Below are positions 36,602-47,854 of a DNA stretch of 64,000 bases, piece by piece. A program made the position numbers and the translations under genes. Positions within the stretch are counted from its first letter, which is position 1; each line of letters begins with the position of its first letter. The notes under the pieces were generated by a model. The model saw nothing but the letters and a program-made list of their open reading frames with translations. It was not told the DNA's origin and made no database searches. The stretch is from Methanococcoides orientis (lineage in GTDB: Archaea > Halobacteriota > Methanosarcinia > Methanosarcinales > Methanosarcinaceae): NCBI RefSeq assembly GCF_021184045.1, contig NZ_CP073710.1, positions 310,001 to 374,000 of the forward strand. The letters are read 5' to 3'.

Positions 36602-37366
36602 TCAAAGCCGTGCTCCTTGAGTAGCGTTCATGCATTCGCAGTTACGTGTTGCAGGAATGCAGTCAATAACGTCGGTCAACACTTCAAGCAGCATCTTCTG
36701 TGTGGTGCCAAGCTCGACCACGACCTCATCGGCAGTTATCTTGTTCTCGGTAAGTCCGCATGCCTGGTTCGTTATGGTGCAAATGGATGCATAGCATAGT
36801 TCCAGTTCTCGTGCGAGGACAACTTCCGGCAACCCTGTCATACCCACAATGTCTCCGATCATGCTCATCATTTTTATCTCTGCACGGGTCTCAAAGCGTG
36901 GTCCTTCGGTACAAACATATGTCCCTCTGGTATAGTCAACTCCTTTCTTCTCAAGTGTATCAATAATGCACTTGCTGATCTCGGGACAATATGGCTCTGT
37001 CATATCAACATGAACTGTGTTCTTGTCATAGAATGTGGATATACGGCTCTTGGTAAGGTCGATAAAATCATCAGGGATAACAAAACTGCCAATGGCATGA
37101 CCTTTCATGGTTCCCACGGAATTGGTAGCTACTATTTTCTCCACTCCAAGTTCCTTTATCGCCCAAATGTTGGCACGATAGTTGATCATATGTGGGGGAA
37201 CATGTTCAGCAGCTCCTGAATGCCGGGGTACTATGGCTATGGTCTTATCATTCAGTTTGCCAATGTATACGCCAACATCTCCGTAAGGTGTATTGACGAT
37301 CTTTGCAGATCCTTCTATAAAAGATGAGAATCCTACACCACCAAGTATTGCTGCATCGATTTTCAT
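36602..37366 (-). CDS. S-methyl-5'-thioadenosine/thioinosine phosphorylase
   Basis: A 254-aa purine nucleoside phosphorylase of the MTAP/MTIP group. It has a phosphate-site N-terminus GGVGFSSF, RHSGAAEHVPPHMINYRAN, TNSVGTM, and the purine-binding TEGPRFETRAE. In methanogens it salvages methylthio-nucleosides, with MTI possibly preferred. It lies 18 bases after the DUF373 gene's stop, suggesting an operon. Confidence 0.88.
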   Translation of the reverse strand: MKIDAAILGGVGFSSFIEGSAKIVNTPYGDVGVYIGKLNDKTIAIVPRHSGAAEHVPPHMINYRANIWAIKELGVEKIVATNSVGTMKGHAIGSFVIPDDFIDLTKSRISTFYDKNTVHVDMTEPYCPEISKCIIDTLEKKGVDYTRGTYVCTEGPRFETRAEIKMMSMIGDIVGMTGLPEVVLARELELCYASICTITNQACGLTENKITADEVVVELGTTQKMLLEVLTDVIDCIPATRNCECMNATQGARL

Positions 37367-37384
37367 GCGTGGTAATAGGGCTGT

Positions 37385-38512
37385 TTAGTTTTTAGCTTTA
37401 TGCTTCCCTTTTTTCGGAAGTTTTTCGGGGGATGAATTGGTCATGGATATCTTGATGCCAAGGAGTGCGATCATTATGGCACCTACTACCGAGTAAACGA
37501 AGTACTGCAGGCTCAGTTCACCATTTGCACCCTCGCCTGCAAGGGCACTAACTGAGAGTATATAGGTGCTTGCACCCCAGAATAGCAGACCGACTGCTAT
37601 TATGAAAAGAGCCGGTGATATCTCTTTTATTGTGAAAGTTTCGCTTATTTTCTGGTCGACCATCTTCCCGATGTCTGCAAAAAGGATGGCTATAACGTAC
37701 CACCAGATGGTAGCATTAATGAAAACGGTAATGAGGGTAACTATTCCATAGTACCAGCTACCGCCGGTAATGTGGTACTGCCAGAGTGTCACAGCCCCTA
37801 TCATGGTAGCGATCACTCCAAGGATGGCAGCTATTGTGTAAGTGACAAAGGTCATCTGGCCTTCATAAAAAGAATCCTTCATTCTTTCTCTTAAAAGGGC
37901 GAAAGGCTGGTCGAGGTTAAATCCTCTGTAAAGCATGTACATTCCGATCGCAGCTGAAATACCTATAATTGCGCCTTCCGGATATCTTGCCAGCAGGAAA
38001 ATTGCATAGATAAGTGCTGCAAGTCCCAGCGGGACAAAGAATGTCTGTGATATTTTCGGATCGTTCAGTGCATTTTTCAGGATATAGTAAGTACTTTCGA
38101 GGTTTGCACTTTGCTTAACCACGATACGCTTGACCGAATCGATCTTGATACGGGATTGAACTATGGGCAGGAGTGTCTCGTCCTCTGCTCCATCGGATAT
38201 GAATATTGCATTTGTGATCTCATTCTCGCTCAGGAAAGCATCCAGCTGGGCAGATATTTTCTGGTCTGATATGACACCCACATTCTTGTCACCTGCAAAT
38301 GTGATTATCTGGGCATCAAGACCCTTTGTAAGCAGTTCATCAAGAACATTCACGCCGCCAAATATTGTATTGCTGTCGGAATCCTCCGGATCTGCAGTTG
38401 CAAGTTTCACTGCTGCATCGATGTTATCTTCACGTCCTATGATTGGAGTGGTAACATCTGCTTTTTCACCAAGATCATTGTCCCTGTCAATGCATATGAC
38501 TAAAGTTTGCAT
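37385..38512 (-). CDS. DUF373 family membrane protein
   Basis: A 375-aa protein of an archaea-enriched family. The N-terminal about 150 residues form a soluble domain (CIDRDNDLG, GREDNIDAA, ATADPEDSDSNTIF) and the C-terminal half contains about six to seven transmembrane helices. Function is unknown; the soluble part has a Rossmann-like look with conserved acidic residues. ATG 38512 opens the gene. Upstream starts a 546-base non-coding region leading to the katG/RADAR island. Confidence 0.8.
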   Translation of the reverse strand: MQTLVICIDRDNDLGEKADVTTPIIGREDNIDAAVKLATADPEDSDSNTIFGGVNVLDELLTKGLDAQIITFAGDKNVGVISDQKISAQLDAFLSENEITNAIFISDGAEDETLLPIVQSRIKIDSVKRIVVKQSANLESTYYILKNALNDPKISQTFFVPLGLAALIYAIFLLARYPEGAIIGISAAIGMYMLYRGFNLDQPFALLRERMKDSFYEGQMTFVTYTIAAILGVIATMIGAVTLWQYHITGGSWYYGIVTLITVFINATIWWYVIAILFADIGKMVDQKISETFTIKEISPALFIIAVGLLFWGASTYILSVSALAGEGANGELSLQYFVYSVVGAIMIALLGIKISMTNSSPEKLPKKGKHKAKN

Positions 38513-39058
38513 GAAACCTCTTTATATTGTAAATTAGTACGAATACATCCTTTTTCCTATCGCGATGTCAAAATGCAGTACGTAAACACAGAAGTATTAC
38601 AATTAAAAGAATATAAAGGATGCTATCTAGGCTTTGAGATTATTGCATCTGATGTTGTATTCTTATCTAATTGCATTATTGTCTAATACTGCAATTTCTT
38701 GATCTCTTTGTTAGTCCTTTATCCAGTAAATAAGCCTTGGAAATCCAATTATTGAAGTTTACTATGGCAGTTAATCATGCCCGGGTTATGATATTTAGCA
38801 GTTGGATCAATTGCCTTGAATACAATAATGAGGGTATCTCGAAGCATTGTCTACTTACCGATAATTTTTAAAAGGGTCTTAATATTGAAATAAATTGTAG
38901 TTCCTTTCAGTGTAGTAGTAACCACCGTGAAACCAGAATTGATTGGAAATCAGGATATTTCAGTTTCACGGTGGGTATTAAACATTTCATCGCAATGCAG
39001 TTTCACTCTTCAGTGGCTTTTGCACGTTCAGAATCTCTCAAAGACGTTGATGCTACGA
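38513..39058. other. intergenic region at the island border
   Basis: About 545 AT-rich bases. I see no gene. The clearest structure is an inverted repeat near its katG end (38921-38975). It may be the left border of the katG/rdr island or a 3' untranslated region with terminator function. Confidence 0.4.
38921..38975. repeat. inverted repeat downstream of katG
   Basis: ACCACCGTGAAAC at 38921-38933 is matched by GTTTCACGGTGGG at 38963-38975, 12 of 13 bases complementary, with a 29-base spacer. It sits about 85 bases beyond the katG stop. Possible end of a lost mobile element, or a hairpin ending katG transcription. Confidence 0.5.
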
Positions 39059-41254
<2,196 letters not shown>

Positions 41255-41394
41255 TCACTCAATCTTATTTCCCCGTTATTGATCTTTCTTAAATGTTTAA
41301 ATTGATGTTAGCAAGAGATGGATATGGATAACTCTCATGCTTTGTTTTTTTCAAAGAATAATATGATCTCGATCTCCCGCTTTTTCGAGTATAA

Positions 41395-41416
41395 GGTGAG
41401 CAAATTGATGCTCACC
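41395..41416. repeat. perfect 8-bp inverted repeat upstream of katG
   Basis: GGTGAGCA-AATTGA-TGCTCACC: perfect arms with a six-base spacer, about 160 bases before katG. It could be an operator for a peroxide regulator or a hairpin. Confidence 0.5.
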
Positions 41417-41460
41417 GCTCATACTATTCAGTAATTATCTGTGTTCTAATTCCTAATGTT

Positions 41461-41484
41461 CAGACAGTTGCCCCCAATTGTCTG
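41461..41484. repeat. 10-bp imperfect inverted repeat downstream of rdrB
   Basis: CAGACAGTTG and CAATTGTCTG flank four C residues; nine of ten base pairs match. It lies about 215 bases beyond the rdrB stop. It may fold in the mRNA end or bind a regulator. Confidence 0.5.
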
Positions 41485-41697
41485 ATACAAAATTTATGTT
41501 TACATCTTATTTATCTATTCTGTAAGAAAGTTACATGTAGTATAAAAAGTAAGCTACAGTGGTAATAATTATTTGTGCTTTAAACTATGTGGCAGATTTC
41601 TGGGCCAAAAAGAAGTAAAATTCAAAGTATTGATACAAAACCTTGAAGGTATGTTAAAATTGTGGACTTCGTTTATTCGAGGATTACTACAAAACCC

Positions 41698-44226
41698 TTA
41701 ATTTATCAATGGAAGGTGATTACGTTTGAATTCTTCCACTCCGATCTCCCGAATCCTGTTTATCCAAAGATCTGCCTGTTCTGTGGATATTCCAAAACGT
41801 TTTATTGCTGTCTCTTTAAGAATCCGGTGTTCATTAGCAATAGTTGTGGGGAAAATTCCTGCATCATCAGTGTTGACACATACCTTGATCGGTCCAGTAC
41901 GTAATCCATATTTATTGAATTCTCCCTCTTCTTCAAGAAGTTTGCTTTCGGGAGGATACCAGCGGAAAATAGGATGTTCTTCATATCCTGAAAATCGACC
42001 GATATAAATATTAGAAGATGGACAAGCTTCGACGATAATTCCGATATTATCATATTTTTGGATCAAGTAATCTTGAATTGCTTTGAACAAATGAAGTTCC
42101 TGTTCAGTGATCCAATCTTTTGGTTGATCACTGCTAAAATCAATATCATTATGCCCATCTGAATTTACTTGAATGCATACGATTGTGTGAGCATTCGGTT
42201 TACTATTCTTTGTTTGATTTTTATGATGGTATGTATGTAAATATTTATACCAGAGTTTGTATGCTTCCTTATCATTTGGTTTTTTACCCCTCGTAAAATC
42301 AGGAGCCCAAACATCAGCCTGTTGATTTTGACCCGGTTCAGCAAGTTTCAACGCATAAAGTGGACAGTTACGGCGCAATTCCCAAGCCTTATAAAGCGTT
42401 TCTGGGGATTTAACTTTCTCATACACATATTTAGACAACAATTGTATCTTTTTTTCAATCAACGCAATTATTCCGGCAAATTCGGGTTTTCTTAAAGAAA
42501 CATCGATTGCGTGCTTGTGGCACCATACAAGATTATCTAAATGTTCTACCGCAGGTATATAAATAACACTTTGACTACTTGCCCACGAAAATGGGTCAAT
42601 ACCTAGCGCCAATGCGTGACCAAGCCGATCACCGCTTTTAAATTCACAAAATCTCACAGTTTCATCAATATTTCGTAATCCACTTATCAAGTGACTGTAA
42701 TCTTCACCTGCATGAACTGTAAGATGTGGTATCTTCACTCTCTTATAAGGGTCAGCTAAGCTCTTCTGCTTAGAACTTCTCAACATTCGAATAGCAGGAG
42801 CAAATATTTCGATAGCCAGTTCATTTTCATTACCTGCTATATCAATACCACGTATAAGGTGTGTTAAATTCACATTTTTTGAATCGTTTTGATCGTTTAT
42901 GCGTAAATTTTTATTTTGTAGGTCGGCAGACCCCATTACTCTTTGGACATCATAAACTTCATCGCGTATATTTCGTCTTTTAGTCTCTTGTAATCGATTA
43001 AATCGACTCGATTTTTTTGGTATACCTCTGGTGAAGTGAATTGCAAAGTGTACTCTTCCATCTTTATTGTTTTTGATTATTTTGATAATCTCATTTTTAA
43101 AATCTTTATTTTGAAGATTCTTATAATTGAGTAAGTTTGGTGTAACTTTGTATTCTCTTGATATATTCTCTGCCATATCAGTATCAAATGAGTATGAACT
43201 GTATCTATTGATGTTGTTTCCTTTTCGAGAGGTCAACCTATAAAATTTAACAAAATCGTTTAGTCCAACCCCTGCCATAATCATTTGTGCTCTCAATATA
43301 TTGGCTGTATGCAAATATGCACGTAAGGCAATTTTATAATCTGAATTGCCATTATCATATCGTTCCACATAAAGCAGTGCTGTAATCAACATGAGCCATT
43401 TGTGATCGAGATAAATTGAATCCGATTGTGTTCTTGCAATAAGTTGTTGCGGTATATTATTTGCTTCTATTAATTTGGTGATAGTTGCAAATGAATTTCT
43501 TTTTGGTCGCAAAGAGATTGGATTGGATATTTCTGGTCTGTTTCCTCCCAATGAGAATATTTGCTTGAACATGTATAAGAATAAATTATTCAGAATAAAC
43601 GGTATTTCATCCTGTTTTATTGTATTACTGTTCAAATAACTAAATTCTGGTAACGTTGACCATTGTGTTTTTCCTGAACTTTTATAAGGATCCCATGAAT
43701 AATCAAAAAGTGCAAAGTTTGAACTTCCTGTACCATTAAGATGGGCATGGTTGTCAGCAAATTCTTTTGTTTTATCCTGCTCTGGAAATGCATTTGGACA
43801 TTGTTTTCCATCAAGCTGAGCAAATTGTGCAACCGTCAGTTCCTCATTCCAAAGCAATTCTGCATATTTCCATCCCAATATCCAAACAGGATCGACCTTC
43901 GAAATTAATCTGGACCAGTCATCCAATGTTTTTGGATTTATTTCAACCCGATCTCCCTTATTCTCAAGAAATTCTTCTGAAAGCTTCCCTAGGAAGTTCA
44001 GCGAATACCCTGTAGAGCTCTTATTATCTAGGCAATGCTCAAGAGCAAACGTTTGATCTTCTCTGCGGTGCTGATATGGGTGATAGTCGGCAAGTGCCTG
44101 TTCTGCCACTTGTGGTATCTCTTTCAGAGGGTTTTCGAAAGGTGTTTTTTGTAAAAATATATTTAGCCATCTGTCTGAACGCATAAGTGAAATTGGGGCA
44201 AGATAATTTAGGTTTGTGTCTATCAT
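41698..44226 (-). CDS. rdrB: RdrB, adenosine-deaminase-like effector of a RADAR antiviral system
   Basis: An 842-aa divergent adenosine deaminase. Metal and catalytic motifs: H160xH162 (NHAHLNG), HFTRG in the middle, H505AGE508, SGDRLGHALALG, CPSSN, and N785TDD. Ordinary adenosine deaminases are about 340 aa; the large inserts and overall size match RdrB, which forms a shell and deaminates adenosine in RNA or ATP. It follows the ATPase rdrA after 94 bases on the same strand, the standard two-gene RADAR order. AT-rich like rdrA and unlike its neighbours. It has no internal stop. Confidence 0.88.
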   Translation of the reverse strand: MIDTNLNYLAPISLMRSDRWLNIFLQKTPFENPLKEIPQVAEQALADYHPYQHRREDQTFALEHCLDNKSSTGYSLNFLGKLSEEFLENKGDRVEINPKTLDDWSRLISKVDPVWILGWKYAELLWNEELTVAQFAQLDGKQCPNAFPEQDKTKEFADNHAHLNGTGSSNFALFDYSWDPYKSSGKTQWSTLPEFSYLNSNTIKQDEIPFILNNLFLYMFKQIFSLGGNRPEISNPISLRPKRNSFATITKLIEANNIPQQLIARTQSDSIYLDHKWLMLITALLYVERYDNGNSDYKIALRAYLHTANILRAQMIMAGVGLNDFVKFYRLTSRKGNNINRYSSYSFDTDMAENISREYKVTPNLLNYKNLQNKDFKNEIIKIIKNNKDGRVHFAIHFTRGIPKKSSRFNRLQETKRRNIRDEVYDVQRVMGSADLQNKNLRINDQNDSKNVNLTHLIRGIDIAGNENELAIEIFAPAIRMLRSSKQKSLADPYKRVKIPHLTVHAGEDYSHLISGLRNIDETVRFCEFKSGDRLGHALALGIDPFSWASSQSVIYIPAVEHLDNLVWCHKHAIDVSLRKPEFAGIIALIEKKIQLLSKYVYEKVKSPETLYKAWELRRNCPLYALKLAEPGQNQQADVWAPDFTRGKKPNDKEAYKLWYKYLHTYHHKNQTKNSKPNAHTIVCIQVNSDGHNDIDFSSDQPKDWITEQELHLFKAIQDYLIQKYDNIGIIVEACPSSNIYIGRFSGYEEHPIFRWYPPESKLLEEEGEFNKYGLRTGPIKVCVNTDDAGIFPTTIANEHRILKETAIKRFGISTEQADLWINRIREIGVEEFKRNHLPLIN

Positions 44227-44320
44227 TGTTGTTTCTAATCTTTTTCTGAATTCATTAATAAAGCTTAAAATTTGATGATTTTTGAAGCTCCAGATATTTC
44301 TTTAAGCTAGATTCAACTAA

Positions 44321-47023
44321 TTATAGAATCTTCATGACCTCATCAACTATTTTATCATCCATTACCCAATCATCTATTCCAAGTTCTTCGTTTCTTTTCA
44401 TTAGTTCTGGATATTTTTTATTCCTTGGACCAAAGTAATCTTTGAATTTGAACTCAATTCCCGTATTGCTATATATTTTGGATTCCAATTTTTTAAAACG
44501 ATTTACGAGATTTTTGACTTTGTTTTCACTTAACGTCTTTATTTCATTGATTGAGTACATGCTCAGGGTATTCACAAGTTCCTTGACTTCATTATCATAT
44601 TTGTCCAAAATTGAGATAGATCCAAACTTTAGTATTGTTGGATTATCATTTTCTGCATCAAATAACTCAAAAATAGGGTGATTCCAGATAGCTCTTAATA
44701 ATCGACGATTAAGTGTTTCATTTTTATTTTTATCGTTTGTTTCTTTATCACTACTATCTTTTTCACCAATATATTCAATTATATTTTGTTTTATTGAAGC
44801 GTCTAAGTATTGATACCTTGAATCCATAAGGCTTTCAAAATTAATTGTAATTGCTACATTTTGTTTAACGACTTTATCTGGTTTTAGAAATGATGCAAAG
44901 GCGTTTACTAATACATATTCAAATCGTTTTGTTGCGTATGGCAACGTATCATTTTTGAATACTCCACTAACACGCATTTCATGAAGCTGACTGAATACTT
45001 TGTTCATTACTAATGAAAGTAAATGGCTCAAACCTAATTTTTGTGCTTGATCAAGTGTTGTGGCCCAGTTATTTTCCCATCTTGTAATTTCTTCTGCAAA
45101 TTGTTCAATTGGCTTTTTTTCATTGCCTACATTACTATTTTTATCACATCTATATTTAGTATAAATATTTTCATATTCACTTTCATTTTCTTCATTTTCA
45201 TATTCTATGCTTTTGGTAGGATTGATTGAATAAATTGAATGAAATGGTCTTGTATACAATAAATCTTCTATTGTCCTTATCCAATACTGATTACGTTTGG
45301 ATATAAGGTTAAGATCATCTGTTTTCCTTCCAAGCAATAAACCTTCAGATAATAATTCAAAAGGTTTTCCAAAAAATAGTTGGGCAGTTTTTTGATTAGA
45401 ACTGCTATAATAATTATAATGTGTGAATAGAGATAACATTATTTTTGCATTATTCAAAGGATTCGTTCCATCTTCTCTAGATAGTTCTTCCATTCTTAAT
45501 GTTTCTAATGTAGTTTCCAATGCTCTTTTTGATATGAATAATCCGTAGATAAAAAACTCAACTGGGGGCATACTTTTGATGAGGAACCTCTGTTTATCAT
45601 TAAAATATTCAATAAAAATCTGTTGTTTACTTGCCCAATTTGAAAGATTTGTATTTATTTTCAATAATGCTTTGTTTAGCTTTGTGTAATAATCATATTC
45701 ACGAATTATGTCATTTGATTCTGATTGTTTGAGTACATCAAATAATCTTAATTTACGTAAAGGATGAACTAACAGTTTTTCATCTTGATTTTTACGAATA
45801 TTTCTTAGTAATTGTTCACTTTCTGCTACCAATTGACCGATAGAAACCCCTCTTGCTTCACATAAGGTGGCATAATTATCCCATAATAATTTTGTTTCTA
45901 TGCTCGAATCTTTATTTTCATTTTCGGGAATGGATACACTTGATTTTAAAACTTTAATTGTTTGAATAAGTTCTCTGGGAGTCCTTGGTTCGGGATAGTA
46001 AAAACTAGTTTCTTCACCATTAACTAGTGGACAAACAGCTTTTTTAATATCATTTAGATAACTAGTCACTGGATATCCATTTTCATTATTTGTACGAATA
46101 TATATTGTGTCCATAAGCAAGTTGAGTGGAAATAATGATATTCGTAAATGGCTTGGAAAAACTTTCAACAAGTATTCTTTTGTTAGTTCCTTGTTTTGCG
46201 GGTTGAGAATAGGTCTTCGAATTTCCCAGTTCTGATTTCCTCCATATTGAAAGTGGTCTTGCAATATAGAATAAAACAGTTCATGATTGCCACAGACAAT
46301 TGGCAATATTTTAGGACATGATAATAAACGGCGAATTGTTTCTAATAATTCATGAGTTTTGTTTAATGCCATATCAACATCATCAAATAGTATCACAATT
46401 GCTTTGACATCGAATAATTTGGCACACTCTTCAACAAATTCTTGAAAATGGTGCTCAAGTTGGATTCCAGATTGATAACTAATAATTCGATCTAATCCAT
46501 TCAATTCTTGCTTGTATTCTGTTTGACCTAGTGAATCTGCGAGGTTGTTTAACTTTTTATAATATGAATCTCGATTTTCACTAGTTTCAGAATTTAATTT
46601 TGATTGTACTTGGTTATGCAAATGAGCAATAACAACATTCACAAAATTATCATTGTCGATAAGTAATGTAGGATCAATTATAGGACAGAATTTAAGCTTT
46701 GGAATTTTCTAAGATGGTTTATTTTCATGGGCTTTCTAATTCCAGTATCCTTCAATATTATGTAAAAAAGCAGTTTTGCCAGTTCCTCTTGCACCCGATA
46801 TAAAAATAGCATCATGCATGTGAACTTTGTTTTCATTTTGTTTTTTACTTTTTTTAGTTCTTTCGTCATGCTTTTCAATTTCATTAACACTATCTATTAA
46901 GAATTCACACACTTTATTATATGCATCCTTTTGCCAGAGCTCATTTAATCCCAATTCACGAGCATAATCTCCACTGTCAACATCTAAATATAATTTATCA
47001 TTGGAATCTGAATTATTAACCAT
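44321..47023 (-). CDS. rdrA: RdrA, RADAR ATPase, with two in-frame TAG codons
   Basis: A 900-residue P-loop ATPase if TAG codons 96 (46738-46736) and 105 (46711-46709) are read through. ATG 47023 is preceded by GAGGGA. Walker A GARGTGKT is at 77-84; then ...EGYWN-TAG-KAHENKPS-TAG-KIPKLKF leads directly into IIDPTLL, the typical next motif of this ATPase type, and Walker B ILFDDVD at about 211-217, followed by LPIVCGNHELF. The frame is the same throughout and there is no ribosome site before the next possible start (GTG 46642). RdrA and RdrB together form the RADAR complex. Termination at the first TAG would leave a 95-aa peptide holding only Walker A. Confidence 0.85.
46709..46738 (-). other. 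paired TAG codons in rdrA, candidate pyrrolysine sites
   Basis: Two amber codons separated by eight sense codons (KAHENKPS). They fall in the linker between Walker A and the IIDPT motif, where length and sequence are variable in this ATPase class, so extra residues there are tolerable. Confidence 0.6.
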
Positions 47024-47215
47024 TTTTGTCCCTCAACACGCTTGCATAATTTGGTGATCAATTAGAATAGAATTGTCAAAGACAAGTTGCAAACAATGTA
47101 TCAATATAAAAATGTTCGGATATTGATCTATTATATTTGGGGAAAATAAAAAAAGAAAGTCAAAAAAGTGGTTATTGATCAATCAGATCAATAGCTAAAC
47201 TCCGAATTGCAAATA
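47024..47215. promoter_or_regulatory. rdrA promoter and island border
   Basis: AT-rich spacer between mptE and rdrA. A TATA-like TTTTTATATTGATAC on the minus strand (about 47097-47111) would start a message with a leader of about 50-60 bases to ATG 47023; a GAGGGA ribosome site precedes the start. It also marks the edge of the AT-rich RADAR segment. Confidence 0.45.
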
Positions 47216-47839
47216 TCAGAAGACGCCGAGCAACTTCTTTGCCCAGCCAAGCTTCTTATGTTTCATCTCAGTTACGTTCTCATCGTCAAAATCAAAACCA
47301 ACAAGTGTTATGCTTTCAGCATTGAACTCGGACGCAAGGAAGACGCATCTGTCTCCGTCCGTGAAACCGCCGAAATTGTGGATGTTTGCAAAGGGTTCCG
47401 CCTGGGTGGTGCCGATGACGTTCTTGAACTGTGGGACGTATCTTAGCAGTTTTTCAGTATTGTCGCCATGTGCATGGATGACCATTATCGAACCTTCCTG
47501 ATTTGCCTGGATCTCTTTTTCCACATCGCCATCAAGGTCTGTTACAATTACGTGTGGGACAATACCCTTATCTATCAGGGGTGCTGTGGCACCGTCGGCT
47601 GCTATGATCACGTAGTCTTCTACGTTGACCTCCTTCAGGTCGATCAGGAGCTTTGGAGCATTGCCACAAACAAGGACGTCCTTTCCGCTGATAAGCTCCT
47701 CAAGTGTGTTCGTATCGGCAGTACCTGATCCTATCAATAGATTGGAAAGGAGGATGGCGGAATTCTCATCATCCTCCCTGGAGAAGCCGAAATCCTCAAG
47801 AATCGCGTCATAGATCGGCTCCCACTTTTTAAAATCCAT
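47216..47839 (-). CDS. mptE: 6-hydroxymethyl-7,8-dihydropterin pyrophosphokinase MptE (DUF115)
   Basis: A 207-aa MptE-family enzyme, which activates the pterin for methanopterin synthesis in methanogens. Recognisable parts: VLVCGNAPKLL, IIAADGATAPLIDKGIVPHVIVTDLDGD, VIHAHGDN, GGFTDGDRC and LVGFDFDD. The acidic loop DLDGD probably binds magnesium. It lies 15 bases after ileS and is likely co-transcribed. Confidence 0.92.
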   Translation of the reverse strand: MDFKKWEPIYDAILEDFGFSREDDENSAILLSNLLIGSGTADTNTLEELISGKDVLVCGNAPKLLIDLKEVNVEDYVIIAADGATAPLIDKGIVPHVIVTDLDGDVEKEIQANQEGSIMVIHAHGDNTEKLLRYVPQFKNVIGTTQAEPFANIHNFGGFTDGDRCVFLASEFNAESITLVGFDFDDENVTEMKHKKLGWAKKLLGVF

Positions 47840-47854
47840 GATTCTCCCTCGGTC

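Noticed and set aside
41698-44226. Ordinary adenosine deaminase of purine salvage
   Set aside because: More than twice the normal length, with large inserts and paired with an RdrA-type ATPase.
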